Positions 9,706-17,294 of a stretch of DNA of 64,000 nt are shown here, in pieces. Origin of the DNA: Actinoplanes regularis (lineage in GTDB: Bacteria > Actinomycetota > Actinomycetes > Mycobacteriales > Micromonosporaceae); contig NZ_FZNR01000021.1 in assembly GCF_900188005.1 (NCBI RefSeq), forward strand, positions 62,001-126,000, given 5' to 3'. The first letter of the stretch is position 1; the number at the start of each line of letters is the position of its first letter. Below the pieces are notes generated by a model. That model saw nothing but the letters and a program-made list of their open reading frames with translations, did not search any database and had not been told where the DNA came from. Position numbers and translations under genes: made by a program.

Positions 9706-9804
9706 ATGACGGACTGCACCGAGCGGCACCACGCCGCACCGGCCCGCGAACGCGCGGACCGGTGCCAGGACCAGGAGCGCGAACCGCTGGCAGGCGCCGC
9801 GTGA
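9706..9804 (+). CDS. Possible 32-aa leader peptide
   Basis: Short ORF from ATG 9706 with GGGAT 6 bp upstream. It ends in GTGA that overlaps the GTG start of the ATPase gene at 9801. The product is polar, with no recognisable domain. Since the ATPase gene lacks its own ribosome site, translational coupling through this ORF is plausible. It could also be chance. Confidence 0.3.
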   Translation: MTDCTERHHAAPARERADRCQDQEREPLAGAA

Positions 9805-10235
9805 GCGCGTTGACCGCCCATCTCGACGTACCACTGCACTTCGGCGCGCCCGGCGCGGCCCGCCGCGCGGTCGTCGCGGTCCTGGGCGGCTGGGGTTTCC
9901 GTGACCAGGACTGGCTGGACGGCGCCGCCGTGGTGGTCAGCGAACTGGTCACCAACGCGGTCCGGCACGGCGGTGGCTGCGTCGCCCTGAACGTCGAAGC
10001 GGACGACGGCCGGGTGGTGGTCTCGGTCGCCGACGGCTCCTCGGTGGTGCCGCGGCGCCGTGACCCGGACGAGGTGGGCGGCCGCGGCCTGGTGCTGATC
10101 GAGGCGCTCGCCGAGAACTGGACGGTGCACGACCACCACGGCGGCAAGCAGGTGCGGGTGGCGTTGCCGCCGTGCCCCGAAGGCGAGGCGTCGCAGCCCC
10201 GCCTGGCGCACCTGAGCAGCGCCGCGGCACACTGA
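9801..10235 (+). CDS. Anti-sigma-factor-type serine kinase (HATPase_c, RsbW-like)
   Basis: 144-aa single HATPase domain of the RsbW/SpoIIAB group: VVVSELVTNAVRHGGG (N-box), VSVADGSS (G1 region, degenerate from DxGxG) and GGRGLVLIEALAENW (G2). Such proteins bind a stress sigma factor and phosphorylate an anti-anti-sigma protein. No sigma factor or STAS protein lies next to it, but a SpoIIE-type phosphatase is encoded at 42873-44090. GTG 9801 is chosen because the domain begins right after it and because of the GTGA overlap with the small upstream ORF. The loss of the usual Asp-Gly spacing in the G1 box (VADGSS) is common in this group. Confidence 0.8.
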   Translation: MSALTAHLDVPLHFGAPGAARRAVVAVLGGWGFRDQDWLDGAAVVVSELVTNAVRHGGGCVALNVEADDGRVVVSVADGSSVVPRRRDPDEVGGRGLVLIEALAENWTVHDHHGGKQVRVALPPCPEGEASQPRLAHLSSAAAH

Positions 10236-10399
10236 CGCCAGATCACCGCCGTCTCACAGGGCCCAGAACCAGCCGGGTCACCGCCGTCTCGCAGGGCCCA
10301 GAACCAGCCGGGTCACCGCCGTCTCGCACGGCGCACCGGACCAGCCGGGTCACCGCCGTCTCGCACGGCGCACCGGATCGGCCGGGTCACCTCCGAGCG
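10236..10399. repeat. GC-rich tandem repeat, four and a half units
   Basis: Units of 37, 35, 37 and 37 bp starting at 10236, 10273, 10308 and 10345, plus a partial unit at 10382. Each begins CCGGGTCACCGCCGTCTC (first unit slightly degenerate). Units 1-2 share GGGCCCAGAACCAG; units 3-4 share ACGGCGCACCGGA. It lies between the convergent ATPase and HPt genes and runs into the last codons of the latter. Confidence 0.85.
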
Positions 10400-10764
10400 A
10401 GCTCGTCGGCGAGCGCCAGCACCGCGCGCAGCGCCTCGTCCGCCTCGGCCCGGATCCGGCCGGCCGAGCCCGCCGGGTCGGCGATCGTGCCGGCCCGGGC
10501 CTGCTCCTCCAGGGCCGCGCAGGCCGCGGCCAGCTCACCGGCGCCGATGTTGTCGGCCGACCCCCGCAGCGTGTGGGCCCGTTCCCGGAGCTCACCGGGG
10601 TCGTCGAGACTGTCCAGCAGCGCGTCGACAGCCGCCGGGGTGTTCGTCGCGAACGACCGCAGCAGCCGCATCACCAGGGCCGACTGCGCCGGCGTCGGCA
10701 CCGGGTCGATGATCGACTCGATTCTGGCCCGCACGCCGGCGAGCCGTTTCTCGTCCTCCGGCAT
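10387..10764 (-). CDS. Stand-alone HPt phosphotransfer protein
   Basis: 125-aa helical protein whose core is a histidine phosphotransfer domain: ERAHTLRGSADNIGAGELAAACAALEEQAR, with the phospho-His in AHTLRGSA near residue 66. HPt proteins relay phosphate between a hybrid kinase or receiver and a final regulator. No hybrid kinase is adjacent; single-domain receiver 35937-36335 is the closest candidate partner in the window. The frame is open to 10812, but ATG 10764 gives the natural start (MPEDEKRLAG). Its C-terminal codons lie in the tandem repeat. Confidence 0.78.
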   Translation of the reverse strand: MPEDEKRLAGVRARIESIIDPVPTPAQSALVMRLLRSFATNTPAAVDALLDSLDDPGELRERAHTLRGSADNIGAGELAAACAALEEQARAGTIADPAGSAGRIRAEADEALRAVLALADELARR

Positions 10765-10848
10765 GCGCCTATCGTGCTCGGTTCCACCGAACGGGGACGC
10801 CCGCTTCGGCAAGAATGCCGCCCGGAGGTGGCCTGCGGGCCGTCGCGA

Positions 10849-12000
10849 TCAGGCGCCCCAGCCGGCCTGGGTGCCGCCGACCCGATCGGTGGCCACGGCC
10901 GCCGCGTACCCGGAGGCCTTGAAAGCGGCGACCGGGTCACGCGGCAGCCCTCGCGCCTCCCGCCGGTCCGCGAGCGCCCCGCGCACGTCCGTCTCGTAGG
11001 CCGCCATCAGGATCTCGTTCGCCCCGAGCACGTCACCGTCGCGCTGCGCCGTCGCGAGCGCCGACTGGTCGATCAGCAGTGCCTTCGCCAGCGCCTGCTC
11101 GACGTTGAGCACCGACCGGATCTGCCCGGGGAGCTTCTCCTCGATGTTGTGGCACTGGTCCAGCATGAAGTTGACCCGTGACTCGGGGCGGTGCGCGCCG
11201 CCCGCCACGATCTCCGACATGATCCGGAACAGCTGGAACGGGTCGGCCGCCCCGACGATCAGGTCGTCGTCGGCGTAGAAGCGCGAGTTGAAGTCGAACG
11301 CGCCGAGCCGCCCCTGCCGCAGCAACTGCATCACGATGAACTCGATGTTGGTGCCCGGCGCGTGGTGCCCGGTGTCCAGCACGACGGTGGCCCGCTCGCC
11401 CAGGGCCAGGCAGTGCAGCAGCGAGGTGCCCCAGTCCGGGATGTCCATGGTGTAGAAGTACGGCTCGAAGAACTTGTACTCCAGCAGGATCCGCTGGTCC
11501 GCGCCGAGCTCGTCGTAGACGCGCCGCAGTGACTCGCCGAGCCGGTCCTGCCGCCCACGCAGCGAGTCCTGTCCGGGATAGTTCAGCCCGTCCGGCAGCC
11601 AGATCTTGAGATCGGTCGATCCGGTCTCGCGCATGATCTCCAGGCAGCGCAGGTGATGCCGGACCGCCTTGTCGCGGACCACCGGGTCGGGGTGGCAGAG
11701 CGAGCCGAGCCGGTAGTCGTCGTCCTGGAACAGGTTCGAGTTGATCGCACCGATCCGGACGCCCAGCTTCTCGGCGTGCGCCCGCAGGTCGGCCCAGTCG
11801 TCGACGGCGTCCCACGGGATGTGCAGGGAGACGCGCGGCGCGAGGCCGGTGAGCCGGTGGACCTGCGCGGCGTCGGCGATCTTCTCGTACGGGTTCCGCG
11901 GCACCCCCGGGCTGGTGAACACCTTGAACCGGGTGCCCGAGTTCCCGTACGCCCAGCTGGGCACCTCGACGGTGAAGCCGTCCAGTCCGTCCAGGTTCAT
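10849..12000 (-). CDS. rhaI: L-rhamnose isomerase (TIM-barrel, Pseudomonas type)
   Basis: Converts L-rhamnose to L-rhamnulose in the cytoplasm. 383 aa; strongly conserved blocks of the metal-dependent isomerase are present: LEYKFFEPYFYTMD, VLDTGHHAPGTNIEFIV, FDFNSRFYADDDLIVGAADPFQLF and LDQCHNIEEKLPGQ, which supply the Glu, Asp and His ligands of two divalent metals. It is the last gene of an import operon; its ATG overlaps the upstream permease stop by 4 bp (ATGA). Rhamnulokinase and aldolase genes are not in the window, so the pathway must continue elsewhere. Confidence 0.92.
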   Translation of the reverse strand: MNLDGLDGFTVEVPSWAYGNSGTRFKVFTSPGVPRNPYEKIADAAQVHRLTGLAPRVSLHIPWDAVDDWADLRAHAEKLGVRIGAINSNLFQDDDYRLGSLCHPDPVVRDKAVRHHLRCLEIMRETGSTDLKIWLPDGLNYPGQDSLRGRQDRLGESLRRVYDELGADQRILLEYKFFEPYFYTMDIPDWGTSLLHCLALGERATVVLDTGHHAPGTNIEFIVMQLLRQGRLGAFDFNSRFYADDDLIVGAADPFQLFRIMSEIVAGGAHRPESRVNFMLDQCHNIEEKLPGQIRSVLNVEQALAKALLIDQSALATAQRDGDVLGANEILMAAYETDVRGALADRREARGLPRDPVAAFKASGYAAAVATDRVGGTQAGWGA

Positions 12001-13070
12001 GCAGTGCCTCCGTATCGGCGGTTGGTGAGTCCGTTGAGCAGCGCGGCGAAGACCAGCACGGCGCCGAGGGCGAGCAACTGGTACTGCGAGCCCTCGTTGC
12101 CGACGAAGGCGAGCAGGATGCCGGCGTTCAGCCAGACGATGAGCAGCGTGGCGAGGACGACTCCGGAGACCCGGCCGATGCCACCGGTGATCGCCACGCC
12201 GCCGAGGACGGCGATGGTGATCGCGGGCAGCGCCATGCCGTTGCCCGAGACACCGGCGTCCGGGCGGGCGGAGGCGAACTGACCGACCGTGACCACGGCG
12301 ACGAGCCCGGAGAGCACGCCCGCGTAGACGTACGCCTTGAACCGGGTGTCCCGTACCGGCAGCCCCGACCAGCGGGCCGCCACGTCGTTGGTGCCGATGG
12401 CGTAGAGCCGGCGGCCGTACGTGGTGCGTGCCAGCAGCAACCAGACCGCGACGACCGTGGGCAGCAGGAACGTGAAGATCCCGAGCGGTACGTCCGGGAC
12501 GTACTGCCCGAACAGCGGCAGCTCCACCGACTCGCTGATCGAGAAGAGCTTCTGGATCGGCGGCGTGCTGATCGGCTCCTGATTGTTGATCACGATGGCG
12601 AGCGACTTGTACGCGTAGTACGTCGCCAGCGTGGCGATCAGCGCCGGGAAGCCGATGTAGGACACCAGAAAGCCGTTGACCGCGCCGAGCAGCGCCCCGA
12701 AGAGCGCGGTCAGGACGATCGCCGCCCAGAGCGGCCAGCCCCATTCGCCGTACGCGAATCCGAAGATCATGCCGGCGAGCGAGACGATCGCGCCCACCGA
12801 GAGGTCGATGCCGCCCCGCCCGGAGAGGATCACCAGCAGCTCCGCGAGGCCGAGCATGGCCAGCGGGACCGCGTTGATCAGCGATGCCGACATGTAGTCG
12901 AAGTCGTAGGGGGCGGTGAGATAGCCACCCGCGTCCTGTACGAAGAACGTGATCACGACGGCGACGATCAGCACCGCGAGCAGCGCGATCCGCTGGGTGA
13001 GCAGCACGCGCAGCACCCGGGCGCCGGCGTTCCCGGTGCTCGCGGCGGTGACGGCGGTGGCCGTGGTCAT
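11997..13070 (-). CDS. Sugar ABC transporter permease (rhamnose, second)
   Basis: 357-aa BPD_transp_2 family permease with eight to ten hydrophobic segments and the typical GRGGIDLSVGAIVSLAG and GGVAITGGIGRVSGVVLATLLI motifs of ribose/rhamnose-type importers. Start ATG 13070 is preceded by AGGAGGAACCG. Overlaps the upstream permease stop (13067) by 4 bp and rhaI downstream by 4 bp. With the neighbouring permease it should form the membrane heterodimer of an L-rhamnose importer (RhaQ/RhaP position); which is which cannot be told. Confidence 0.88.
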   Translation of the reverse strand: MTTATAVTAASTGNAGARVLRVLLTQRIALLAVLIVAVVITFFVQDAGGYLTAPYDFDYMSASLINAVPLAMLGLAELLVILSGRGGIDLSVGAIVSLAGMIFGFAYGEWGWPLWAAIVLTALFGALLGAVNGFLVSYIGFPALIATLATYYAYKSLAIVINNQEPISTPPIQKLFSISESVELPLFGQYVPDVPLGIFTFLLPTVVAVWLLLARTTYGRRLYAIGTNDVAARWSGLPVRDTRFKAYVYAGVLSGLVAVVTVGQFASARPDAGVSGNGMALPAITIAVLGGVAITGGIGRVSGVVLATLLIVWLNAGILLAFVGNEGSQYQLLALGAVLVFAALLNGLTNRRYGGTA

Positions 13071-14062
13071 CGGTTCCTCCTGGCCCGGGCACGCAGCAGG
13101 TCGGCACCGACCGCCACGATGATGAAGAGACCGACGAACAGGTCGGACAGCTGGGAGCGCCAGCCGAGCTGGGTGACGCCCGAGGCGACGGACTGCACCA
13201 GCAACGCGCCGAGCAGGGTGCCGAGGACCGAGCCGCGGCCGCCCATGATCGACGTGCCGCCGATGACCACGGCCGCGATCACCGCCAGCTCCTTGCCGGA
13301 GCCGACCGACTGGTCGAGCGTGGACGTGCCCTGCGCGATGACGAAGCACGAGGCGAGCCCGACGAGCAACCCGGTGATCAGGTAGGCGAGCAGGACGCGG
13401 CGCTGCACCCGGACGCCGGCCAGCCGGGCCGCCTGCGCGTCGCCGCCGATCGCGAAGAAGTGCCGGCCGCCCGCCGTGTGCCGCAGGTACCACCAGGCCG
13501 CCGCGGTGATCAGCACGGTGATCCCGAACGCGTGCGGGACGCCGAGGGTACGGCCGTCGGGGCCGCGCCCGAAGAAGGCCAGCGTGCCCGGGATCCCGTT
13601 GACCGTGCCGGAACCGAAGATCCGCAGGCCGAGGAACATGAACAGGTTCGCGGTGCCGAACGTGATGATGATCGCGTGCACCCGGCCGTAGGCGATCAGC
13701 ACGCCGTTGACCAGCCCCAGCACGCCCCCGACGGCGACCGACAGCAGCACCGCGACACCGAGGTTCACTTCCGCCTCGACCAGCGCCTTCGCGGTCAGCA
13801 CCGAGCACACCATGATGGCGCCACCGACCGACACGTCGATGCCGCCCGTGACGATCACGATGGTCATGCCCACGCCGACCAGCGCGACCGGCGCCGTCGC
13901 CACCAGCAGCGGCTGGATCGACCCCGCGGTCAGGAACGCCGGCGTGCTCACCGCCAGCGCCACCCAGAGCAGCGCGATCACGCCGACCAGTACGAACTCC
14001 TGACCGGTCACCGGCGCCGGTAACACTCGCCGCCGGCCGAGAGCGCCCGTCCCCACGCTCAT
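13067..14062 (-). CDS. Sugar ABC transporter permease (rhamnose, first)
   Basis: 331-aa permease of the same family as the next gene: hydrophobic segments from residue 22 on, VTGGIDVSVGGAIMVCS motif, FGTANLFMFLGLRIF, and IGGTSIMGGRGSVLGTLLGALLVQ near the end. ATG 14062 has GGAGG 7 bp upstream. A 73-bp gap separates it from the ATPase gene; that gap contains a repeat of short GAGCGNNGCTCATG-like stretches around 14062 and 14130, possibly from local duplication of start-site sequence. Expected to work with the ATPase and lipoprotein of this operon. Confidence 0.88.
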   Translation of the reverse strand: MSVGTGALGRRRVLPAPVTGQEFVLVGVIALLWVALAVSTPAFLTAGSIQPLLVATAPVALVGVGMTIVIVTGGIDVSVGGAIMVCSVLTAKALVEAEVNLGVAVLLSVAVGGVLGLVNGVLIAYGRVHAIIITFGTANLFMFLGLRIFGSGTVNGIPGTLAFFGRGPDGRTLGVPHAFGITVLITAAAWWYLRHTAGGRHFFAIGGDAQAARLAGVRVQRRVLLAYLITGLLVGLASCFVIAQGTSTLDQSVGSGKELAVIAAVVIGGTSIMGGRGSVLGTLLGALLVQSVASGVTQLGWRSQLSDLFVGLFIIVAVGADLLRARARRNR

Positions 14063-14135
14063 GCCGCCACCTCCGCTGCGCTCCGGCGTCGGCATGAGCC
14101 CAAAACTGAGCCAGCTGATTCGCTCGCAAGCTCGC

Positions 14136-15641
14136 TCATGCCGTCCCTCCCGCAGCGGCCGCCAGCAGGTCGACCTGGGTGGCGTCCGGTCCGAACTCCT
14201 CGGTCGTGGTGCCGCCCCGGACCACCTGGATGCGGTCCGCGATCCGCAGCGCCTCCGGCAGATCCGACGTCACCACCAGCACCGCCGTGCCCTCCTCGGC
14301 CAGCTCCGTGATCAATCGGTGGATCTCCTCCTTGGCACCCACGTCGACACCCTGCGTCGGTTCGGCCAGGATCAGCACTTTCGGCCGCTCCACGAGCTGC
14401 CGGGCCAGCACCACCTTCTGCGCGTTGCCACCGGACATCGCGTTGATCGGCTGCCGCTCACTGGGCGTCTTCACCGCCAGCCGGCGGATCAGGTCGACCG
14501 CGACCGCCTTCTCCCGGGCGCGGTCCAGGAACGTGCCGAACCGGGACAGCAGCCGCAGCTGCCCGGCGGAGATGTTGAACGCGATCGACTGGAAGCCGAA
14601 CATCCCCTCGACCTTGCGGTTCGCCGGCAGCAGGGCGATGCCCAGGTGCCGCGCGTGCGCGGGGGAGCGCGGCGTGACCCGCTTCCCGTCAATGTGCACC
14701 TCGCCGCCGGTGATCCGATCGATGCCGTAGACCGCGGCGGCGATCTCCGAGACGCCGGAGCCGACCAGGCCGTACAGCGCGACGATCTCGCCCTTCCCGA
14801 CCCGGACGTCGACGTCGTGGAAGCGGCCCTCGCGGGCCAGGCCGCACAGCTCCAGCACGGTCGGCCCGTCCGGGACCCGCCGGTGTGGCCGGGCGTCGGA
14901 GAGCTCCTCGCCGACCATCAGGTGGGCGATCTGGCGCACGGTCAGCTCACTGATCGGGTACGTCCCGATCGTGCGCCCGTCCCGCATCACGGTCACCTCG
15001 TCCGCGATCCGGAACAGCTCGTCGAGCCGGTGCGAGATGTAGACGACCGCCACGCCGTCCGCGGTGAGCCGCCGGACCACGTCGAAGAGCACCTCGATCT
15101 CGGCGTCGGTGAGGATCGCCGAGGGCTCGTCGAGGATCAGCACGCTCGCCTCCGCGGCCAGCGCCTTCGCGATCGAGACCTGCTGCTGCTCGGCGACCGA
15201 GAGGGTGCCGACGGTGACGGTGGCGTAGCGGGCCGGGAGGCCGAGCCGCTCCAGCAGCTCGACCACCCGTCTGTTCTGCTCCGCCCAGTCGACCCGGCCG
15301 GTCTTCTTGAGCTCCCGGCCGAGGAAGATGTTCTCCGCGACCGTGAGCTCGGCGAAGAGCTGCGGCTCCTGGTAGACCGTGGCGATCCCGAGCGCGATCG
15401 CGTCGGTCGTGCCGCCGATCCGGGCCGGCACGCCGTCGAACTCGATCGTGCCCGTGTCGGCGGTCTCCGCCCCCGACACGATCTTGATCATCGTCGACTT
15501 GCCGGCGCCGTTCTCCCCGACGAGGGCGTGCACCCGGCCCGCCCGTACCGTCAGATCGGCTTCTTGGATCGCCCGCACCGCGCCGAACCGCTTGGCGATC
15601 CCGGCCAGGCGCAGCCTGGGCGTCTGGGTCTGCTCGGTCAT
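14136..15641 (-). CDS. Sugar ABC transporter ATPase, two-domain (rhamnose)
   Basis: 501-aa RbsA-type protein with two nucleotide-binding halves. First half: Walker A VGENGAGKST, signature LSVAEQQQV and Walker B LILDEPSAILT. Second half: degenerate Walker A (YGLVGSGVSE, usual in this family), signature MSGGNAQKV and an altered Walker B, LILAEPTQGVD, in which the Asp is Ala (codon GCC). Thus probably only one site hydrolyses ATP. Its ATG overlaps the stop of the binding-protein gene by 1 bp (TGATG). The 501-aa length fits the family. Confidence 0.9.
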   Translation of the reverse strand: MTEQTQTPRLRLAGIAKRFGAVRAIQEADLTVRAGRVHALVGENGAGKSTMIKIVSGAETADTGTIEFDGVPARIGGTTDAIALGIATVYQEPQLFAELTVAENIFLGRELKKTGRVDWAEQNRRVVELLERLGLPARYATVTVGTLSVAEQQQVSIAKALAAEASVLILDEPSAILTDAEIEVLFDVVRRLTADGVAVVYISHRLDELFRIADEVTVMRDGRTIGTYPISELTVRQIAHLMVGEELSDARPHRRVPDGPTVLELCGLAREGRFHDVDVRVGKGEIVALYGLVGSGVSEIAAAVYGIDRITGGEVHIDGKRVTPRSPAHARHLGIALLPANRKVEGMFGFQSIAFNISAGQLRLLSRFGTFLDRAREKAVAVDLIRRLAVKTPSERQPINAMSGGNAQKVVLARQLVERPKVLILAEPTQGVDVGAKEEIHRLITELAEEGTAVLVVTSDLPEALRIADRIQVVRGGTTTEEFGPDATQVDLLAAAAGGTA

Positions 15642-16663
15642 CAGTAGTTGAACTGGTCGACGTTCTGGTCGGTGATCTGCAGCGCCGGTCCGAGCAGCAG
15701 CATCTTGCTCGACGCGTCGTAGGTGATCCCGTTCAGCTTGTCGCTGACCTTGTTGGTCGCCTGGAACTGCTTGCCCTCGGCGATCTGCGCGCCGGCCCAG
15801 GCGGTCAGGTAGCCCAGGTTCTCCACGTCCCAGAGGATCGCCGCGCTCGACGACTTGTCGGTCAGGTACGGCTTCATCGCCTGCGGAGTGCCCAGGCCGA
15901 CGGTGAAGACCTTGCCGATCTTCCCGGCGTCCTTGACCGCCTGCGCCACACCCGGCGCGGACGAGGTGCACTCGCCGACCAGGCCGGTCAGGTCCGGATG
16001 GGCGTTCATCAGGTCGGTCGCCATCTGGGTGGCCTTCGCCTGGTCCTCACCGGCGTAGACGACGTCCACGATGGTGGTGTCCGGGTACTTCTCCTTGGTG
16101 TACGCCTGCTGGACCTTGATCCACGAGTTCAGGTTCTCCGCGGTCTGGCCGCAGGAGACGATCGCGTACTTGCCCTTGCCGCCCATCGCCTTGAGCAGCG
16201 AGTCGGTCAGGCCCTGGCCGATCCCCTCGGCGGTGGCCTGGTTGACGAAGACCTCGCGGACACTGGTCGGCGCGTCCGTGTCGGCGGTGGCGACGTGGAT
16301 GCCGGCGTCCTTGGCCTGCTGCAGCAGTGGCGCCATGGAGTCGGGATCGTTCGGGGCGACGATCAGGGCGTCGACCTTCTGCTGGATGTAGGAGCGGACG
16401 ATGTCGGCCTGCGCGGCGGCGTCGGCCTGGGTCGGCCCCTGGTAGAGCCACTCGACGTTGCCGAGCGCCGCGGCGGCGGCCTTGCCGCCGGCGTTCATCG
16501 CCTCGAAGTAGGGGACACCCTGCAGCTTCGGGACGAAGGCGACCTTGTAGGTCTTCTTGTCGCCGCTGCCGCTCGCGGAGTCGTCGTTCTTCTTGGTACA
16601 ACCGGAGACCGCCAGGGCGGCGGTGGTGGCGACTGCTATGACAAGGGCCAGCCGGGAACGCAT
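15641..16663 (-). CDS. rhaS: Rhamnose-binding lipoprotein of ABC importer
   Basis: 340-aa substrate-binding protein (Peripla_BP_4 type) with a lipoprotein signal peptide: MRSRLALVIAVATTAALAV followed by lipobox AVSGC, acylated Cys at 22. Conserved features of the rhamnose group include VPYFEAMNAGGKAAA, PNDPDSMAPLLQQAKDAGI, TADTDAP and an N-terminal VAFVPK. Sugar identity comes from the co-transcribed L-rhamnose isomerase. First gene of the operon rhaS-ATPase-permease-permease-rhaI. Ribosome site TGGAGG before ATG 16663. Confidence 0.88.
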   Translation of the reverse strand: MRSRLALVIAVATTAALAVSGCTKKNDDSASGSGDKKTYKVAFVPKLQGVPYFEAMNAGGKAAAAALGNVEWLYQGPTQADAAAQADIVRSYIQQKVDALIVAPNDPDSMAPLLQQAKDAGIHVATADTDAPTSVREVFVNQATAEGIGQGLTDSLLKAMGGKGKYAIVSCGQTAENLNSWIKVQQAYTKEKYPDTTIVDVVYAGEDQAKATQMATDLMNAHPDLTGLVGECTSSAPGVAQAVKDAGKIGKVFTVGLGTPQAMKPYLTDKSSSAAILWDVENLGYLTAWAGAQIAEGKQFQATNKVSDKLNGITYDASSKMLLLGPALQITDQNVDQFNY

Positions 16664-16679
16664 CAGTGCCTCCAGCGAC

Positions 16680-16692
16680 TTGAAACGTTTTT
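16680..16692. promoter_or_regulatory. LacI-type operator, proximal
   Basis: TTGAAACGTTTTT, a near palindrome around the central CG of the LacI-family core TTGAAACGTTTCAA. It lies downstream of the -10 box and before the rhaS ribosome site, a place where a bound repressor would block elongation or initiation. Confidence 0.5.
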
Positions 16693-16708
16693 GTCTTTGG
16701 TGTGACTC

Positions 16709-16737
16709 AGGTTACGGGCGCGTTAGGAAGTGGTCAA
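16709..16737 (-). promoter_or_regulatory. Promoter of the rhamnose operon
   Basis: On the minus strand TTGACC (16737-16732), 17-bp spacer, TAACCT (16714-16709), about 45 bp before rhaS. It is flanked by two LacI-type palindromes at 16680-16692 and 16756-16771. Confidence 0.6.
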
Positions 16738-16755
16738 GAGTCGCGTCTCGCGACG

Positions 16756-16771
16756 GATGAGACGTTTCATC
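16756..16771. promoter_or_regulatory. LacI-type operator, distal
   Basis: GATGAGACGTTTCATC, palindromic at 14 of 16 positions around a central CG. It lies 19 bp upstream of the -35 box of the rhamnose operon and 107 bp before the divergent holin gene. Two operators about 75 bp apart would allow looping. No LacI gene is adjacent; the one at 49951-51003 belongs to another locus. Confidence 0.55.
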
Positions 16772-16812
16772 TGCACGTTCGATTCACCCGCGTTGCTGGC
16801 GGCCGCCGAGGT

Positions 16813-16837
16813 GATTAGGCCGAGTCGGGGCGGGTAC
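16813..16837 (+). promoter_or_regulatory. Possible SigB-like promoter of the holin operon
   Basis: GATT (16813-16816), 15-bp spacer, GGGTAC (16832-16837), fitting the loose stress-sigma consensus GNNT-N14-16-GGGTAC. It lies 41 bp before the GTG start at 16878. Confidence 0.35.
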
Positions 16838-16877
16838 GTCAAGCCTCTGGAACCGGTGCGGACGACAGGGGGCGACG

Positions 16878-17294
16878 GTGGACACGGACGGACGAGGTGA
16901 TCAGGCCTCTACCGCGGCACTGGTCAGCCGCCTCAGCGAGCAGGTGACGACCCTGGTGCGGGACGAGCTGACGCTCGCCCGGATGGAGCTGATGGCGAAG
17001 GGCAGGAGAGCCGGGAAGGGTGCCGGGATGCTGAGCGCGGCCGGCGTCCTCGGGATGTACGGCCTGGGCGCGCTCCTCGTCACCGCGGGCGCGGCGCTGG
17101 CCCTGGTCCTGCCGGTGTGGGCGGCGGCGCTGATCGTGGCGGGCGCGCTGCTCGCCGTCGCCGGAGGGGCCGCGCTGGCCGGGCGGCGACAGGTCAGACA
17201 GGCCGTGCCGCCGATGCCCGAGCAGGCCCTGGCCAGTGGGCGCCAGGACGTCGACGCGTTCGTCGCGGCGGCCCGCAACGGGAGGAACCGGTGA
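16878..17294 (+). CDS. Holin-X family (holin superfamily III) membrane protein
   Basis: 138-aa protein with an amphipathic N-terminal helix (ALVSRLSEQVTTLVRDELTLARMEL), then two transmembrane segments (about 50-75 and 80-103) and a polar C-terminus. This is the actinobacterial Holin-X/Phage_holin_3_6 pattern; despite the name, chromosomal members are not linked to phage and are often in stress-membrane operons with a second small membrane protein, as here. Start GTG 16878 follows AGGGGGCGAC. It overlaps the next gene by GTGA. Confidence 0.8.
   Translation: MDTDGRGDQASTAALVSRLSEQVTTLVRDELTLARMELMAKGRRAGKGAGMLSAAGVLGMYGLGALLVTAGAALALVLPVWAAALIVAGALLAVAGGAALAGRRQVRQAVPPMPEQALASGRQDVDAFVAAARNGRNR

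Noticed and set aside
10236-10399. Possible CRISPR array
   Set aside because: Units are contiguous tandem repeats without unique spacers, and no cas genes are present.
10849-13107. 752-codon continuous minus-strand frame reading as one protein
   Set aside because: Its N-terminal half is an out-of-frame shadow of a permease gene. Only the part from ATG 12000 is the rhamnose isomerase, so this is not a fusion protein.
11997-14129. 710-codon continuous frame suggesting a fused permease
   Set aside because: The first half is a shadow of the other permease in another frame; the real gene begins at ATG 13070 with a ribosome site.
14061-15647. 528-codon open frame on the plus strand
   Set aside because: Antisense of the two-domain ABC ATPase gene.
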